Under the pieces are notes generated by a model. It was not told where the DNA came from. It saw only the letters and a program-made list of their open reading frames with translations, and did no database searches. 64,000 bases of DNA from Imbricaverruca yamaguchii (Eukaryota > Arthropoda > Thecostraca > Neoverrucidae), in assembly GCA_034440575.1 (NCBI GenBank), contig JAOTOL010001603.1, forward strand, positions 1,531,001 through 1,595,000, read 5' to 3'. Of the stretch, positions 40,254 to 54,100 are shown piece by piece. A program made the translations under genes and the position numbers. Every line of letters begins with the position of its first letter. Positions within the stretch are counted from its first letter, which is position 1.

Positions 40254-41200
40254 CGGAACCTTGGAGCAGTGTCAGGAGCATCACTGTGCGTCCAGAACGA
40301 CGCAAGGTTCTGCACGGTTCGAACGCTGCGCTAGGATTATCAGTAGAGCTGTGCGTGTATCGTAGCTGCTGCCAACTCATACTTAGCAGTCTAGCGTTGA
40401 CATGTGTATCATCTGTGTGCGTCATTTCCGTTGGGCGTCATGACTGCCGCGAGCCACGAGCTTATGTTGGTGTGTGTGCACGTGTGCGCGTATATGGGTG
40501 TGCCGGTGTGTGCGTGCGCGCGTGTGCACTTACGCACGCGAGTGTTTGTGTGTGTGTTTGTAAATGGATGTGCCTGCTCGTGTGGCTGTTAGTTTTGCAT
40601 CGTCATGTCCGGTTCTTCGGTGGTGAATGATGCTCAGCGAAATGCGTTGCAGTGGGATTGAGCTTACTCGTCCTAATTATGTGCCCTCGGTGTAATAATA
40701 TGCAAGATAATGTTACATGAGATCCTGCATGATGTGAATATTCTATGAACATTAATTGGCGAATTTCCTGTAACTGTGCAGCACATTTTCATCGTGATAT
40801 TTTTTGTTGTTGTCTACAACCTAGTAATACATGCATTCCATTTTGTCTTTGACACCAATATGCGTAGCTCACTACGATAGAATTACAAAAGAACTCTTGT
40901 AAGCTTCCTTCGTTTATGTTCTTCTCAAGCTGCTAGACGTCTTTCCCAGCTATCAACAGCTGTTGTAGCTTCAGAAGCATTCTAGTTCTGAGCCTGACCC
41001 TCAATATTCCCCACAGCAATCGTCAGCCAGCAGGGAATTATTTATATCTCAGGAGAGCTTTTTCGTCCATTAGTAGTCACTGTCAACCTCAGGACAATCT
41101 CAGTCCACTTTTCTCTGACTCTCAGAGATCCTCTTCATCCCGCAGGCTCCCTCGTGCTTTTAGGGGCCCATCGCAGTTCTCAATATTAAATAAAGCCAAA
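40254..41200 (+). other. probable 3' UTR with AATAAA candidate
   Basis: Follows the stop at 40251-40253. It contains a GT-rich tract (about 40470-40565). AATAAA occurs at 41189-41194 in the sense strand. No transcript evidence is available here. Confidence 0.35.
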
Positions 41201-41574
41201 GTCGACCCTACCAAAGTCTGGCTCTCATTTCGGGAGCATTGGTTATCGAGATGACTTTAGCTCTGAGATGGCCCTAAAATCTTTTTCAACTCTTCGAAGT
41301 CCTATTCATCCACCAGAGGCCCTCTCAAACCCCAAGAGCATCCCAGCCCTCTCTGGTACTCAGGCGTCCTGTTCATTCCACAGCTATCAGGGACCCGCCC
41401 AAACCCAGCTGAGACTGCTCTTTCCAGCTCGCTCGAGAAGTCCAGCTCTCGGGCAGACCCTGTCTTGTCTTCTCGGTCCTTGCTAGCTCCCAGGGTGAAT
41501 GGCTTCAAATGCTAAGCGCCCTTCCCACACAAGCTGCAAGATGCGTTTTAACCAGGGATGCGGAGCCGGGAAAA

Positions 41575-41735
41575 TTTGGGACGGCTCCGACTCCGACTCC
41601 GGCTCCGGGGAAGTATCCCGGCTCCGGCTCCGGCTCCGGCTCCGAGTAAAATGTCCCGGCGGCTCCGGCCCCGGCTCCGGCTCCGGGCAAAATGTACCGG
41701 TTCCGGCGGCTCCGGCTCCGGCTCCGGCTCCGTAT
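41575..41735. repeat. (GGCTCC)n hexamer array
   Basis: GGCTCC and GACTCC hexamers are broken by GGGAAGTATCCC-like and AAAATGT spacers. TCCGGCTCCG also appears next to the SINE at about 20012-20050. Confidence 0.95.
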
Positions 41736-42514
41736 ATCCCAAGCGTGATCGATCCATTAAGTAAGAGCTAGGGGGATGTAAAAAAAAGTTAGCCGCGACC
41801 ACTCAGAGACGCAAACTTCAGACAATTATAAGCAACTTTTCCATATAAACCCTATATCTATCTTTAAATAAACACCCGCCCCCGCCCAAATCACTTTTCG
41901 GTGTTATGCCCTCGTAAACTGGCGCTCGCTTCGTGCCGTATTGGGGCAATCAGAAGAGGGGAGACTCGAATCAACAACACTCACCATCCCTTGAACTGTC
42001 CAAGGAACACCATTGTTGTAAATTGTAATGTTTGACCTCATCTCTAATAAGGTACATCAACCTGTTGATGATGGAAACAATGAACTTAACTAAACTAAAC
42101 ATGGAACTATTGCATTGACTACTCAGGCTAGAATATGGTTATTGGTTATTCTACCATTATTTGATGATATTTTTACATGTTGGTCTTATTCCAACATTTT
42201 GGCTTATAAAAATGCGCTTGCTTACCATACCATACCATACCATTACACCATACTCGGTATAATGTGTTCATTTCACGCTTGCTAATTTTGTTTAATTTAC
42301 ACCACTTTCGGAATGGGAGCCGCCCTGCTTTTGACGGCTCCGCACCAGCCGAGCCGACGATCATCTCGACAACCGCGCCAACGTTCATCACGTCCATTCA
42401 TCGCGTCCATGTTCATCGCGTCCATGCAACACCGACAAGCTCACAGGCGATAGCTGGAAAGATCACTGTACCTCCAGCCGCAACGACAACTCAAATTGAC
42501 GGTTTCCGCATCTG

Positions 42515-43297
42515 TTGGCAACCAGCAGATGCAACCACGACAAACAGCAGGTGTGTACTTGTAACCACTGCAGCGGAAACGAAGCCGCTGCTACTCAACC
42601 AGAAACAGTTGTGAGTGAGTTGGACAACTCCCCACAAGCCGTGCCACATCAACAAACGAACAACAAACAACAAACGAACAACCAACAACACACGAACAAC
42701 AAACGACAAACGAACAACCAACAACACACGAACAACAAACGACAAACGAACTACAAACAACACACGAACAACAAACAACAAACGAACAACAAACAACACA
42801 CGAACAACAAACGACAAACAGCAACGTCACAACAAACTTCGAACGCACAACAAACATCAGGGTTAACTTCAGCGCCTGCATCGACTCCTTCAATGTCGAC
42901 ATTACCTCCATCACCAAACTCAACCGAGGTGTGTCATTCAGCACCTTCTATGACTTCATCACCAACAGGAGCAATGGAACCTGTGGCTGGTGACGCTTCA
43001 AGGGAGTCCATCACCAACTGCACGCCACCTCTGGCTGTCTTGGTGAACTCCACGCTACATCCGAAGACAACATACTTCCACCCGCTGGCTCACACTTCGT
43101 CCAGCGATAGCGATGTTGATCTTCAAGTCGAGCATATGTTTAACATCGAGAGTATAGGAATCAAGGAAGAAAATGACGTATCATCTCAGGACGAAAGTCT
43201 TGTGCGGGACTTCACCAAGGAAGTAGAGTTTAAGGACGGTAGATACTTCGTTAAGATCCCGAGAAGATTTCACAAGTTCCGGAAAGCTATGAAATAG
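42515..43297 (+). pseudogene. BEL/Pao retrotransposon, damaged N-terminal pol region
   Basis: The frame starts with low-complexity N/Q/T sequence encoded by a CAACAAACGAA minisatellite (42655-42825). It ends with a segment resembling the start of Pao-type reverse transcriptase (FNIESIGIKEEN, then FKDGRYFVKIP). It stops at TAG 43295-43297, while the following long frame is in another phase, so the pol frame is broken here. No gag zinc knuckle or aspartic protease motif (D-S/T-G) is visible, so the front half is missing, diverged or replaced. Confidence 0.7.
42655..42825. repeat. CAACAAACGAA / CAACACACGAA short tandem repeat
   Basis: Alternating ACAACAAACGAACAAC and ACACACGAACAAC units of about 11-27 bp inside the retrotransposon's first frame. 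Confidence 0.95.
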
Positions 43298-43299
43298 CC

Positions 43300-46200
43300 A
43301 TGGCCACGATGAAGAAAGTTCACGACAGGCTGTCGAAAAAAGGCTTGCTAGACGCTTACTCAGCTGTCTTTCTGCAACAACTGCGAGATGGCATCATTGA
43401 GGAGGTTGACTTGAAGACTGCCACAGCCAACCAACGAGTGTTTATTCCTCACCATGCCGTTATCAAGACTGATGCACAAACCACAACGAAAATCCGCCCC
43501 GTCTTCAACTGCAGTCTCAAGATCGGAGATCTGCCATCATTGAACGACGCATGTTTCAAAGGAATCGATCTTCTTAACGACCTGGTCACTCTGCTTCTGC
43601 GTTTCCGCACGAACAGACACGTACTCATGGCGGACATCGAGAAGGCCTTCCTGCAGATATACCTGAAGTTTGAGGAAGATAAAGACCGATTCTGCTTCCT
43701 TTGGCAGAATGAAGAGGGCCTCAAAGCGTATCGTTTCCGGACGATCCTGTTCGGACTCAACTGCTCGCCGTTCATTCTCAACCGCGTTCTTCAACTTCAT
43801 CTTGAAAAGTTTCCCGCTTCTGCGGCGGCCGTTGCTCTCAAGCAGTCGATGTACGTGGACAACTTTCTCTTCTCAACTTCAGAAGAACAGGTCCTTCACT
43901 CCGTCTACACCGACAGCATACAGATCCTACAGCAAGGAGGATTCAACCTTCGCAGTTGGGTTTCCAATCACCAACCTCTCGTGGACACCATGGCGTCTCA
44001 AGGTACGCTGAATCATCATGACGCACCTGAAGAGAAAGCCCTCGGATACCTCTACGACACCAAGCGGGACATGATGTCACTGGCTGACTTCAGTTTCGAA
44101 GAGAAACCGCAACACATCACGAAACGACAGCTTCTGAGTAACATCAGTAAAGTTTTCGACCCACTCTCGCTGACCCTGCCTGTGAGCATCCGAGGAAGGC
44201 TCCTCATGAAGCAGGTGTGGAAGGAGGGAACAGCATGGGATGAAGACGTGTCACCCGATGTGTATCAGCAATGGACTCAGTTGAAGAACGACCTCCTACA
44301 GCTTCGTCAGCTTCAGATACCCAGGAAGACTGGAGAGACAGAGCAGAACGTGCCAGCAGAAATTCATCTCTTCTGCGATGGAAGCAAGAAGGGTTACGGA
44401 TTCGTCTGCTACCTGAAGCAGGAAGGCTCTGTGCCGCAACTGGTCTTCGCAAAGGGCAAACTTGCACCGGACGACAAGAGCATCCCGCAGCTGGAGCTCC
44501 TCGCTGTCTTTCTAGCGTTAAAGTGCCTATCGCTGATTCTGGACTCTCTCGTTCTACCCGTCAGCCACATCTACCTCTGGAGCGACGCTCAAGTAGTCCT
44601 CGAGTGGGTGTCAACAGGCTGCAAGTCGAAAAGCAAGTTCACCAGTAACCGGCTAGAAGATATCACCTCCATGAAGGTGAAGCTGCGAGAAAAGTATAAG
44701 TGCGAGCTCACCCATCACTACGTAGACTCCTCTTCGAACGTTGCAGATATGCTCACGCGTGGCATATCTACAAGAGAACTAAGCAAGAAGCTGCATCAGT
44801 GGCTGCACGGACCGGACTGGCTCTCTGATGACTCAGAGAAATGGCCAACAAGTCCTCTGCACTGTCTGTCCGAAGATGCCAAGCAGACTGTCGATCTCCA
44901 GAATCGACTGACTGGAATGGAGGAACCAACAACTCCATCAACTGCACCCATCATGGACATCAATCACTTCTCTTCACTGCGAAGACTACACCGAGTGACT
45001 GCACGCGTGTTCCAGTTTGTGAACAAGCTGAAGCGCAGGCAAGCCGACACTCAGCTACAAGCTGAGCAGTACTGGCTGAAGGTGATGCAAGTGGAGTCCT
45101 TCAACGCTGAACTCAAGTATCTGCACGAGCTCAAGAAAGAACCAAGACCGACCAAGCCAGGAACACCCACGCCAAGGCTGGTGAGCGACCTAAACCTTTT
45201 CGTTGACCAACATGGACTACTGCGGTGTCAGGGCAGACTGTCCAAGCTGAACATGTACTCATATGCAGTGCATAATCCCATTCTTCTCGGCAAAAATCAT
45301 CGGCTGACAACACTACAAATCGAAGACCAGCACTTGCAGTGCAAACATCTTGGAGTCGGTACAACCCTCACCGAACTTCGGGAGAGAGGATTCTGGTTGC
45401 CGTGTGGACGCCAATGCGTGAAGCGAGTGCTCGCTGACTGCATCACGTGCAAGAAACTCAATGCGTTCGCATACGCTTACCCAAAGATGACCAACCTACC
45501 AAAAGAAAGAATGCAATTCATCAAACCGTTCAACGACACAGCCATTGACTACACGGGCCACATCTTCGTGGAAGAGCCAGATGGCAGCCTGAAGAAGATG
45601 TACATGGTGCTGTATACCTATCTTGCTCTGCGCTGCATCCATCTAGATCTGGTACCAGACCTCAGCCTGCATGCATTCCTCCAGTCGTTCAGACGCTTCT
45701 GTAGCACATACTGTGTTCCAGAGTCACTTTACACAGACAATGCGAAGCATTTCATAGCCAGCCAAAAGGTGCTGGGTAACATCTTCACCAGTAACGAATT
45801 TCAAGACCATCTGACTCAACACAACATCAAGCACAGCACGATACCCGTCTACGCCAGCTGGGTAGGAGGAGTCTATGAGAGACAGATCAAGACTGTGAAA
45901 CAGTGCCTTTACAAAGTGGTAGGACGAGCAAAACTGGACTACTACGAGCTGCTTACCCAACTGAGTCAAATCCAGAACATCGTCAACAGTCGACCGATCA
46001 CGTATGTGCACAGCGACCTTGATGAAATCGAGCCTCTGACTCCAAACAAGATTTTCAAGCTTCATACGAACCCAAGACTCCAGCTAGTGGATAGTTCTGA
46101 CGAACACGATCCTCTGTGGATGTCGACCGCTGAGGAAGTTCATCACCAGCTGAATCACACACTGCAAGAACAACATAAACTACTCGAACACTACAAGAAC

Positions 46201-46626
46201 ATGTGGTATGGACACTACTTGCTCGGCCTCCGTGAGACAGCTCGGGAGGTTTTTCAGACTGCCTGGGAGGACAAGATCGCAGTCGGAGATATCGTGCTTA
46301 TCAGCACAAAGAACAAGCCAAGAATCTTCTGGCATCTGGGAAGAGTTATGAAGCTGCTTCACGGAGATGATGGTCGTGTACGGCAAGTCCTACTGAAGAC
46401 AAGCACCGGCCAAACGACTCGCTACTCTGTAGCACATCTCTACCCTCTCGAAATTCAGTGCACCCATACAGGACAGAGTCCACCCACAGATACTTCTCAC
46501 CAAACAGATGATCCCATACAGAGCGTTCAACTGAGAGACGAGTCAGCTGTCAGGCAACCTAGACGGGAAGCAGCCATCCGACAGGACAAGTTGGTGAAGG
46601 GCCTGGCTTTAGCCGGCAACATATAG
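43300..46626 (+). mobile_element. pol: BEL/Pao retrotransposon pol: reverse transcriptase, RNase H, integrase
   Basis: 1108 codons without a stop. Reverse transcriptase: aspartate 112 in MADIEKAF, then YVDN at 185-188 (the Y-x-D-D box with D to N at the last place, common in this group). RNase H: FCDGSKKGYG (D360) and WSDAQVVLEW (D429). Integrase: a zinc-binding H-H-C-C segment (about 666-720), and core residues D750 (DYTGH), D813 (TDNAKHF) and E860 (GGVYER). The C-terminus has the GDIVLI...RVMKLLHGDDG...VAHLYPLE module typical of Pao integrases. All visible catalytic residues are intact, so decay is recent, but the upstream frame is broken and no LTR pair was found. Confidence 0.93.
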
Positions 46627-47400
46627 AAGGCCATCGACTACACATATGGCAGAATGCATAGACACTTCCATTTCTATGCTAAACTCGAGTTTAGCATCTG
46701 TTTGTGGGAGGGTGCGGGAATTCTGCGCGCACATATTAATCACAGCATTTGAAATACAAGCGTTAAATACATACATACATAACAATGCCACTTATTATCA
46801 TTGCAACCACAACATTATAGTGCCACCATACTATCCCAACTCGAATGGTGTCCCGTCCTTCGATCCCTTCAGGGGCAGGAGGGCCGGGCTGCTTGGCTTC
46901 GAGCGGTCACCTTCGGGGTCACGTTACAGTGATTCATACGGGTCGGCGCTTTGTCAGCGTCGGCCGCGACACGTGAGCAGTGGTCGGCATCGGCAGTGAG
47001 ACGCAAGAAGGGGTGGAGTGCGTGCTGCGTAAGCGCGTGGAACGAACGCTTGGACTGACCAAACTACGACTACGACTACCAGTCAACTATAACTTACCGG
47101 TGCTAGGGCTCACAAAACTCTAGCATCAAAGTGGATCAATATTCACAGAGTGCTGTGACTACCTGAAGTAATCGAAAGGTAAGCCCGGCCTCCGTGATAG
47201 CCCATTGACGTTCCCCCGTGTTCATTACCTGCTACTGCCTATTCCAGAATACCTCACTCGCCTATTAATTTCCTGAACTAATCCGACACCAAAACAAACA
47301 ATTTCTTACGAACACAATTCAACTTCAACAACATCGATATCATCTGTGTAGGGTTCACAAAATAATTCTTACAGCTTGGACCCTCTCAATCAGGTCCTGT
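46627..47400 (+). other. region 3' of the BEL/Pao element, possible LTR remnant
   Basis: GC-rich, unlike the DNA that follows. It contains GGTAAGCC-like and CTCACAAAACTCTAGCATC strings of leader or LTR type, but I found no matching copy 5' of the element. Confidence 0.3.
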
Positions 47401-50400
47401 AATTGAAAGGCTCTTTCTACGGCTTGGGCCCAGCCGTCATCCCAAGGACCCTTTACATTGGCTCGGAGTCCCCTCCGCCAACCCGAAGGATGGGGTCAAC
47501 GATCCGGGGGCCCTGGTATACTGCAATCGGCTTTTCCTGGCTGGCGAAGAGTTTTAAAACGTTCACCAACATCAAAGAAAAGAAAACAAACGGAATAATC
47601 TTTCGAATAGTAATGACGTCAGAGAAACAAAGTAGGATTTAAGCTGGTTCAAAAGTGGTTCACCATATTTTTCTCACGATATCAAGTACATATAGTGCTT
47701 CGAAATTGTAATACTATGCATTTTTTAAAAGAGGCCGAAACAATACAATATTCATAACATATTACCGTAAGAGGAGCATTGAACAAGCGACTCATACGTC
47801 ACCAAAGTGGGCTGTATGTGGTTTCTAGACCGGACAGACCGATTGTTTGAATGCCTGAAGCTAACGGTCATTTGAGAACAACGCTGCGACACGACTGTGG
47901 AGGTTTTGAATAGCTGCGCAGAAAACGAAAACAATTAGTGATAAGTGATTTTGTACCACTAGAGGTGTGGCGCCATCATCGTTTACAAATTGTTGCAGGA
48001 GTTCCGAAACATTTTTCGTGAAAAAGGTAATTTTATGATATGTAAGAAATTGCTTCCGTTCGTCTAGCTTCAAGAAACTCCTAAGTACCTATCTCCTACA
48101 TAGGTACCTACCTTATCTCTTAGGAGAGGATGTCATGTAAACCTACCAACCTATCAGCTTTTAATGTTTTTGTCATTCTTGCTGTTCAATCTGTTTTATT
48201 TAATAAAATATTGTTCAGAAAGTGACACAAAGTTACATCATGCTTGGTATTTATTAATACCTTGGTAGGAAGGTAGTTACCTAGGTAAGTTGGAAACAAG
48301 TTGTTTTATCAAGAGCATGTCTAACATTTCAGGTTAATGAGAATGCCAGTTAAGTGTTTTGCTTCATTTCTGGAATTAGGTCAACTGTTTATTGGGTGGT
48401 TTGTGATCTAATGATGATCTAGTGATCTAATGATGAAGTTGCAGTGAAAAGTACCTTGGCTTAGGTGTGAGTCTAAAAGACATTAAAATCATTTTAAGCC
48501 ACACCAATTCCATGACATTTGTACATCCTACTCTGCTTGTTTTGACATTTTCAACTAATGAGAAAAAATAACATTATTTTAACCATTTGCTGTTACTTTG
48601 CCTTATACATTATTCAAGAATGAACAGCAGACTTAAAAGAATGCTGGATCAAGATGCCTGCTTCTTTGTACAAAAAAAAATGAATTAAGGATTGCTACCT
48701 ATTTGAAAGTAAAAATATGCAAAAGTAAAATTGTTAATAATGTGTGATACAAAGAAAGTCATGGGGTTTTGAATGTTAGAGAATGCTATGAACTAAATGC
48801 CATATTATGAGACAATGTGCACTTTGTTTAAACACCATGGTATCCCTTCATAATCATTCATGTTTGTTTTTCTTGTGTGTCATCCCTTGATTGTTAATCC
48901 TTTGCACCACACACCTGCACAGCAGATGCCTGTATTCCTGGATACATGCTTGAGTTTGCCTAATTGCATGCCTGGGCATTGGGGTTGGTTGTAAGATGTC
49001 TTTTTTTTGCAAGTTTTATGTTGCATTACCACAATAAAAAATTACTTCCCAGAACCCGGCTTAAGAGTGCTTAAGAAGTGAGTACTGAAATACCATTTTA
49101 CACCAAGCAGTATCCAGAAGAGTATCTTACCTCTTCAGAAAATTGTTGTCTTGTTTTTCTTGTTTGCAAGTTGAATGGTGCCACTTGGCAATGAGCTGCT
49201 CTACAATCAAAATTAACTGCAATGTGCAAATTGAGGTTCTGTTGTCACAGGTTTGAAGATGTGCATAGTATGCAATACAAAAAAAAGACGCTGCACTTCC
49301 AGGATTATGAAGTACAAACCCAATGCTGCTCAGGAGGGAAGGCTGGTGCATTGTGCTTAATGGCTAAGTATTAATGGCTAGTGCACACTCAAGTCCAGAG
49401 CATCTCCCACATGCATTGGATACTTCACTAGCAGTAGCTGATCATTGTCACATTAAATTGCTTTCAAATTTTACAGCACACCACAGTAATTCTTAGACAA
49501 CAAAATAGGCAATTGTGTCCCTCATGTTGTTTAGTTCACCATTAAGCTGATCATTGTGACTTGGTACTTCTTGAGACTGCTCTTATAGTGCTTGCTTGTC
49601 AGAAGTATTGTTATGTAAATGACATGTCTGAAATGTGTCTGGAAAATGTCTTGTGAGCAGTATCATATTGAAATCTGGAATTGAACAATGCAATGATGTA
49701 AGAATAGAACAGTATTTAAATACACAGCAGTCTGTATGAAAACTGTTTGATGTGAGATATGGTTTTGTCATGTTTTTTTTATAATGAGTGTATCATGTGT
49801 ATAGCAAAGTTTACTCTTTTCAATTGTGTTTTAGTGTGATGGGTGCATCTATGGGGTCATGGCTGATTGTCTCGAAATTGGTTTGTACCATGTTATCACA
49901 GTGGAAGAATATGTCCAAGAAGTGCAGGAGTGTAAGATTTGAATGAAAGATGATGGGGGCTGAAATTGTTCTACTAGACAATCAATGCAAAATAACTTGC
50001 TACCCAAATTGATACTATGCTGAAGGCTGATCTTGGTGGGTCATGCAAAGGGTGCAAAATGACCAACACAGTTGATGTGCTCTCTTACACAATCCAGCAC
50101 TTTTTGTTTGACAGGTTTCTAGTTGTGCTATGTGTGATTCAGTTGACATGAGTACTGTTCAGGCACTTATTCAATAGCAAGTTTCTTGTTGGACTGTTTG
50201 TCTGTGGTTCATCATGGCTGGGAAAGAAAGCAATGCTGGGAGAGCCAGCAATGCTAAAGCTGGTGAATGCAAAATAAATTAGTACTGTGTTTCCAAGGCT
50301 GCTCAGGTAGGCATCAGGGTGTAAATTTAACACATTACACTGGTGGAAGCAGCATTGGTGTGGTGGATCCAAGTTCGCTCAGGCAGACATGATGTGTGAA

Positions 50401-51180
50401 TTGAAACACAAAATTTCCCTGGACAGTTTGTGATGCACCTTGGAAACTGAACTGCATTCAACTTATTTCACAGCTCAAAATATTTCCAATTTTGATGATT
50501 GTATTCCTCAGGAAGTTGGATGCTATCTCAATTAGAAATTGATTTGCATCCTTTCCTTGATGTTGAAAATTGAGCAACTGGGCCCATTGCCTTGTGGTTC
50601 CTTGCCCATTTGCTGCCAGAAGCTGTAATTATTTGAACATTTTGGCAGGACTGCAGTTGCCCCACCAATGCTGTGCTCTCACAAGTAGCTCAACCTGTAA
50701 TCTGCTGCTAAACACATGCATTAATTGATTGTGTGTGCCTTTCAGATCAAAATCAAGAAGCCAGCAAGTGGAAAAGATTCTATTGAACAATGGCATCTGT
50801 AAGTATTATTCTCTGCATGGCATAGTGTTGAGAGGTGCTTCTGTTATCATGGTTGAGTTGATGGGTGGTGTTGTAATGGACAAAGTTGGTGGTTCTTTTG
50901 GCCAGTACAGTTTTACTTCATTCGCACTCCCCTCGGATTTGTCCGCGAAGGCGGATGGATGGATTGACACAGTCAGAATCCTGCACAGTGCATAATGTTT
51001 ATGATAATGATGGTGCTGTAGATGCTGAATTATACTATGTCATTGCTTCCATCTGGAAGGTATGTGTCTTGTGCGCTGTATAAACCACACAGTTGATGTT
51101 CTCCTAAACCTCATTACTGGCAATAACAATAAGGTAATTCTCAGTGTCCTGGTATTTATTTTGTATTGAGTAGACAAATC
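47401..51180. other. AT-rich region, no gene recognised
   Basis: Composition changes sharply to AT-rich with many short T and A runs. No open frame has GC-ending codons or a recognisable domain, and no RNA gene was seen. Strings such as CTTAGGTAAG near 48.1-48.3 kb are local repeats. Confidence 0.45.
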
Positions 51181-54100
51181 GCATCATGACGTCTAATGTC
51201 ATATGACTTCGAGAAAGGTCAATAATGTTTAGGTATAAAAAGTTGGCAAATCATGGGAAATGCATTAAACAAAATTCATGACATTCACCTGAATATGAAG
51301 TGCCGTGTATGCTTGCACTTGAGTGCTGTAGCATTTCACACAAGTCAAAGTTACTCTAGAAGACAGATCAAGATGAGCAGACGATGGCCCTGGTGGTGGT
51401 ATCCTGGAGCAACAAACCACCACCAAGGCCAAGCACAATGATGTCAATTGAGTCAATTGATGGCCTCTGATGGAGTTTGGAAGTCTTGAACATTGGCGCA
51501 ACTTGATAGTGTGTGTGTGTCTGCTCACACCGTAATAATCGTGGTCAGTCTGAACTGACTTGATATCGTGACGAGAGCCAGAAAATGTGGCTGTTATTGG
51601 CCGAGGGGTTTCAGTGTTCTTTGGTGAGCTGGCTGTGAAATACTGTGAAAAGTTTGGATATTTTAGCAAATGTATCTGGCATAGCCACTTTGTAATTAAC
51701 CCATACTATAATCAAAACTATCAGAAGACCTCAAGCTCACCTACGTCTAGGTTCATTTTCATTCTGTGATTTTGTGTTTTTTTATCACCATCACTCAGCG
51801 TGTGAAAAGTGGTTCGCTGACCTGGAGTCGGAGAATAAAAAATTTGTATCGGAGCCCTCCAAGAAAAAGAAGATATTCCTGCCCATGGAGTCGGAGAATA
51901 AAAAAAATGGCCTCAGACCCCACCCCCCCCCCCCCCCAAAAAAAAAAAAACAGAAAGCTACTGGTGTCGGAGCCCCCCAAAAAAGATGATTGCTGAAAAG
52001 TGTACAAGCCGCTTACTTACAAGCATACTTACACCCCTTTACTGAACCCTAAGTCACTTCAATTACGCCCACTTAATTCACTCGCACTTACCAGGTTTTT
52101 ATCCGGAAAGCTCTCAAAACTTTGTCTCAACCCGAGTATACCCAACCAATCGAGACAAAGATCTTCGCGCAAAGGGAAGGGGACAAAGCAGCGAGGCGAA
52201 ACGCGCGGTCAAAGTGTGGTCGCTGTGTAAACATGACTGCAATATTTACACAATTTCAAGACCGCTGCTTGACCTCAATTCCTGTCGCCTTTAATAGGAA
52301 TTCATACGTCAATACGGTGTTACCCTTTTTCTTCAGTTATATAGTAATCAATACACTGAAGATATATGTTCCTAATCATGGAATTACGTTGTCTTTATCC
52401 TAGATCAAAACATGAATCGGGCGAGACCGTCCCAATAATTTGTTAATTCTCCTACTCTAGTACGGATATTGTCCTGTCCTAACGGCGACGTATCCATGGG
52501 TGGTCAAATGATGAAATGATAGATTTTTCGTAACTATTTTAAATGACGTCTAATTGTGACCATAAATGGCCCGGAGAACGTAATAACTCCGTACATGCAC
52601 AGTTACTGCAGTTGCTGAAGTGATAAAACTACTATTCAGATGCTTTTCTCTTGATGGGTTACTGTAGTTTTGCGAATTGAGGTGGAATTCATACCAAAGT
52701 AACCCAAGGTCTTTTGCATTTTTTAAAGCATTTACATGGCTCCCAAAAATAGGTCTTCTGCCATCAATGAAGTTCGCTAGCTGGTGCTATTTTATGCATT
52801 TCAATTCGAAATTGAATGCTCTATTTCATGAAATTAACAGAATTACTGAAAACTGTCTGAGATGTCCAGAATTACGTTCTCCGGTAGTCTCCGATTGGAA
52901 TGCGGCTGGAGAACAGGACCTCGGGTCCGATATGCGAGTATATGACGTCGTTGTGCATATCTCGAGTTCCACTATGGTCGCAAGATATGGCAGCAAGACG
53001 AGAGGTTTCGTAATGGATATTTTTTGGTGTAACGCCAGTATTTCCCGGAATTATGAAGAAGAATCGTGGTATATTCCAATATTTCCTTCTGAAGCGTCAT
53101 TTCGACAGAATTCTGAAGACATACAAAAACCTAATCCCTCATATCTTTGTTATTTAGAATGAGACGAGATTGGCGCAAGCCGAATGACGATTCATCTGTG
53201 GTTACAGAGTGATTGTGCTGGGCCGCCGTCCTGCCAGTGTGAAAATATCCTGGAGAGTAATTGGCTGAGGTAATAACTAGTTCCGAAATTTACATTATTT
53301 TGTTCTCTATTGTTTCTATGCTATGTCGATGCTTTTGTTTCGTTCGGATTTGGAGGCATCGTGCACACCAACGATTACCTGAGTAACCCCCGCGAGTTCG
53401 GCCTTGATTGGGGCTTAGACTGAGCCAGGACATAGTTTGTTTGACACATGCACAATGCAATCGAAACAACCACCACAAACTTGTAGGTATTCTGATATAA
53501 CATGATATGATTCCTGGGCAATTGACTGCAACCTGCATTTCATGCCTTATGACCTGCTATGCCAGACTCTTCTGTTCTGTTGTCCAGGCTTATAATTTGT
53601 ATGATGGACTGGAAACTGCAACTGCATTGTTGGAGCTGTACTGAGATCCTGGAAGCAAAATGTCATCCATAAATTGGCACGTTTCATTCGGAGAATAAAA
53701 AAGTTCAACATTTGCAGTCACAATCCTGGAGAATAAAATGTCCTTAGGTCTCCATACTCCAGGAGAGGCCCAAAATTCCCACCCTGCCATCACTACTTTT
53801 TACGTCCATTTTCACACCTTGAAGTAGTTCATACTGTTAAATGTAAGTAAATGAAGTAGGTAAATGTTAATACTGTTAACGATGTTAAAATTGTTTCAAA
53901 ACTTAAGAAAAGGATCATAAAAACTCAGAACTCTTGCATTCCATTGATAAGCATGATGCGATACAGCTTGCCCACCAGGTTATTTTCGAATGTCATAGCA
54001 TGTTCCTGATTGTTATTATTATTATTGCTTTCCCCATGCTAAATATTCCAAATTCATGCTCTGTATTGTGGACATACTGTATGCTTGTCATCCACTTACT

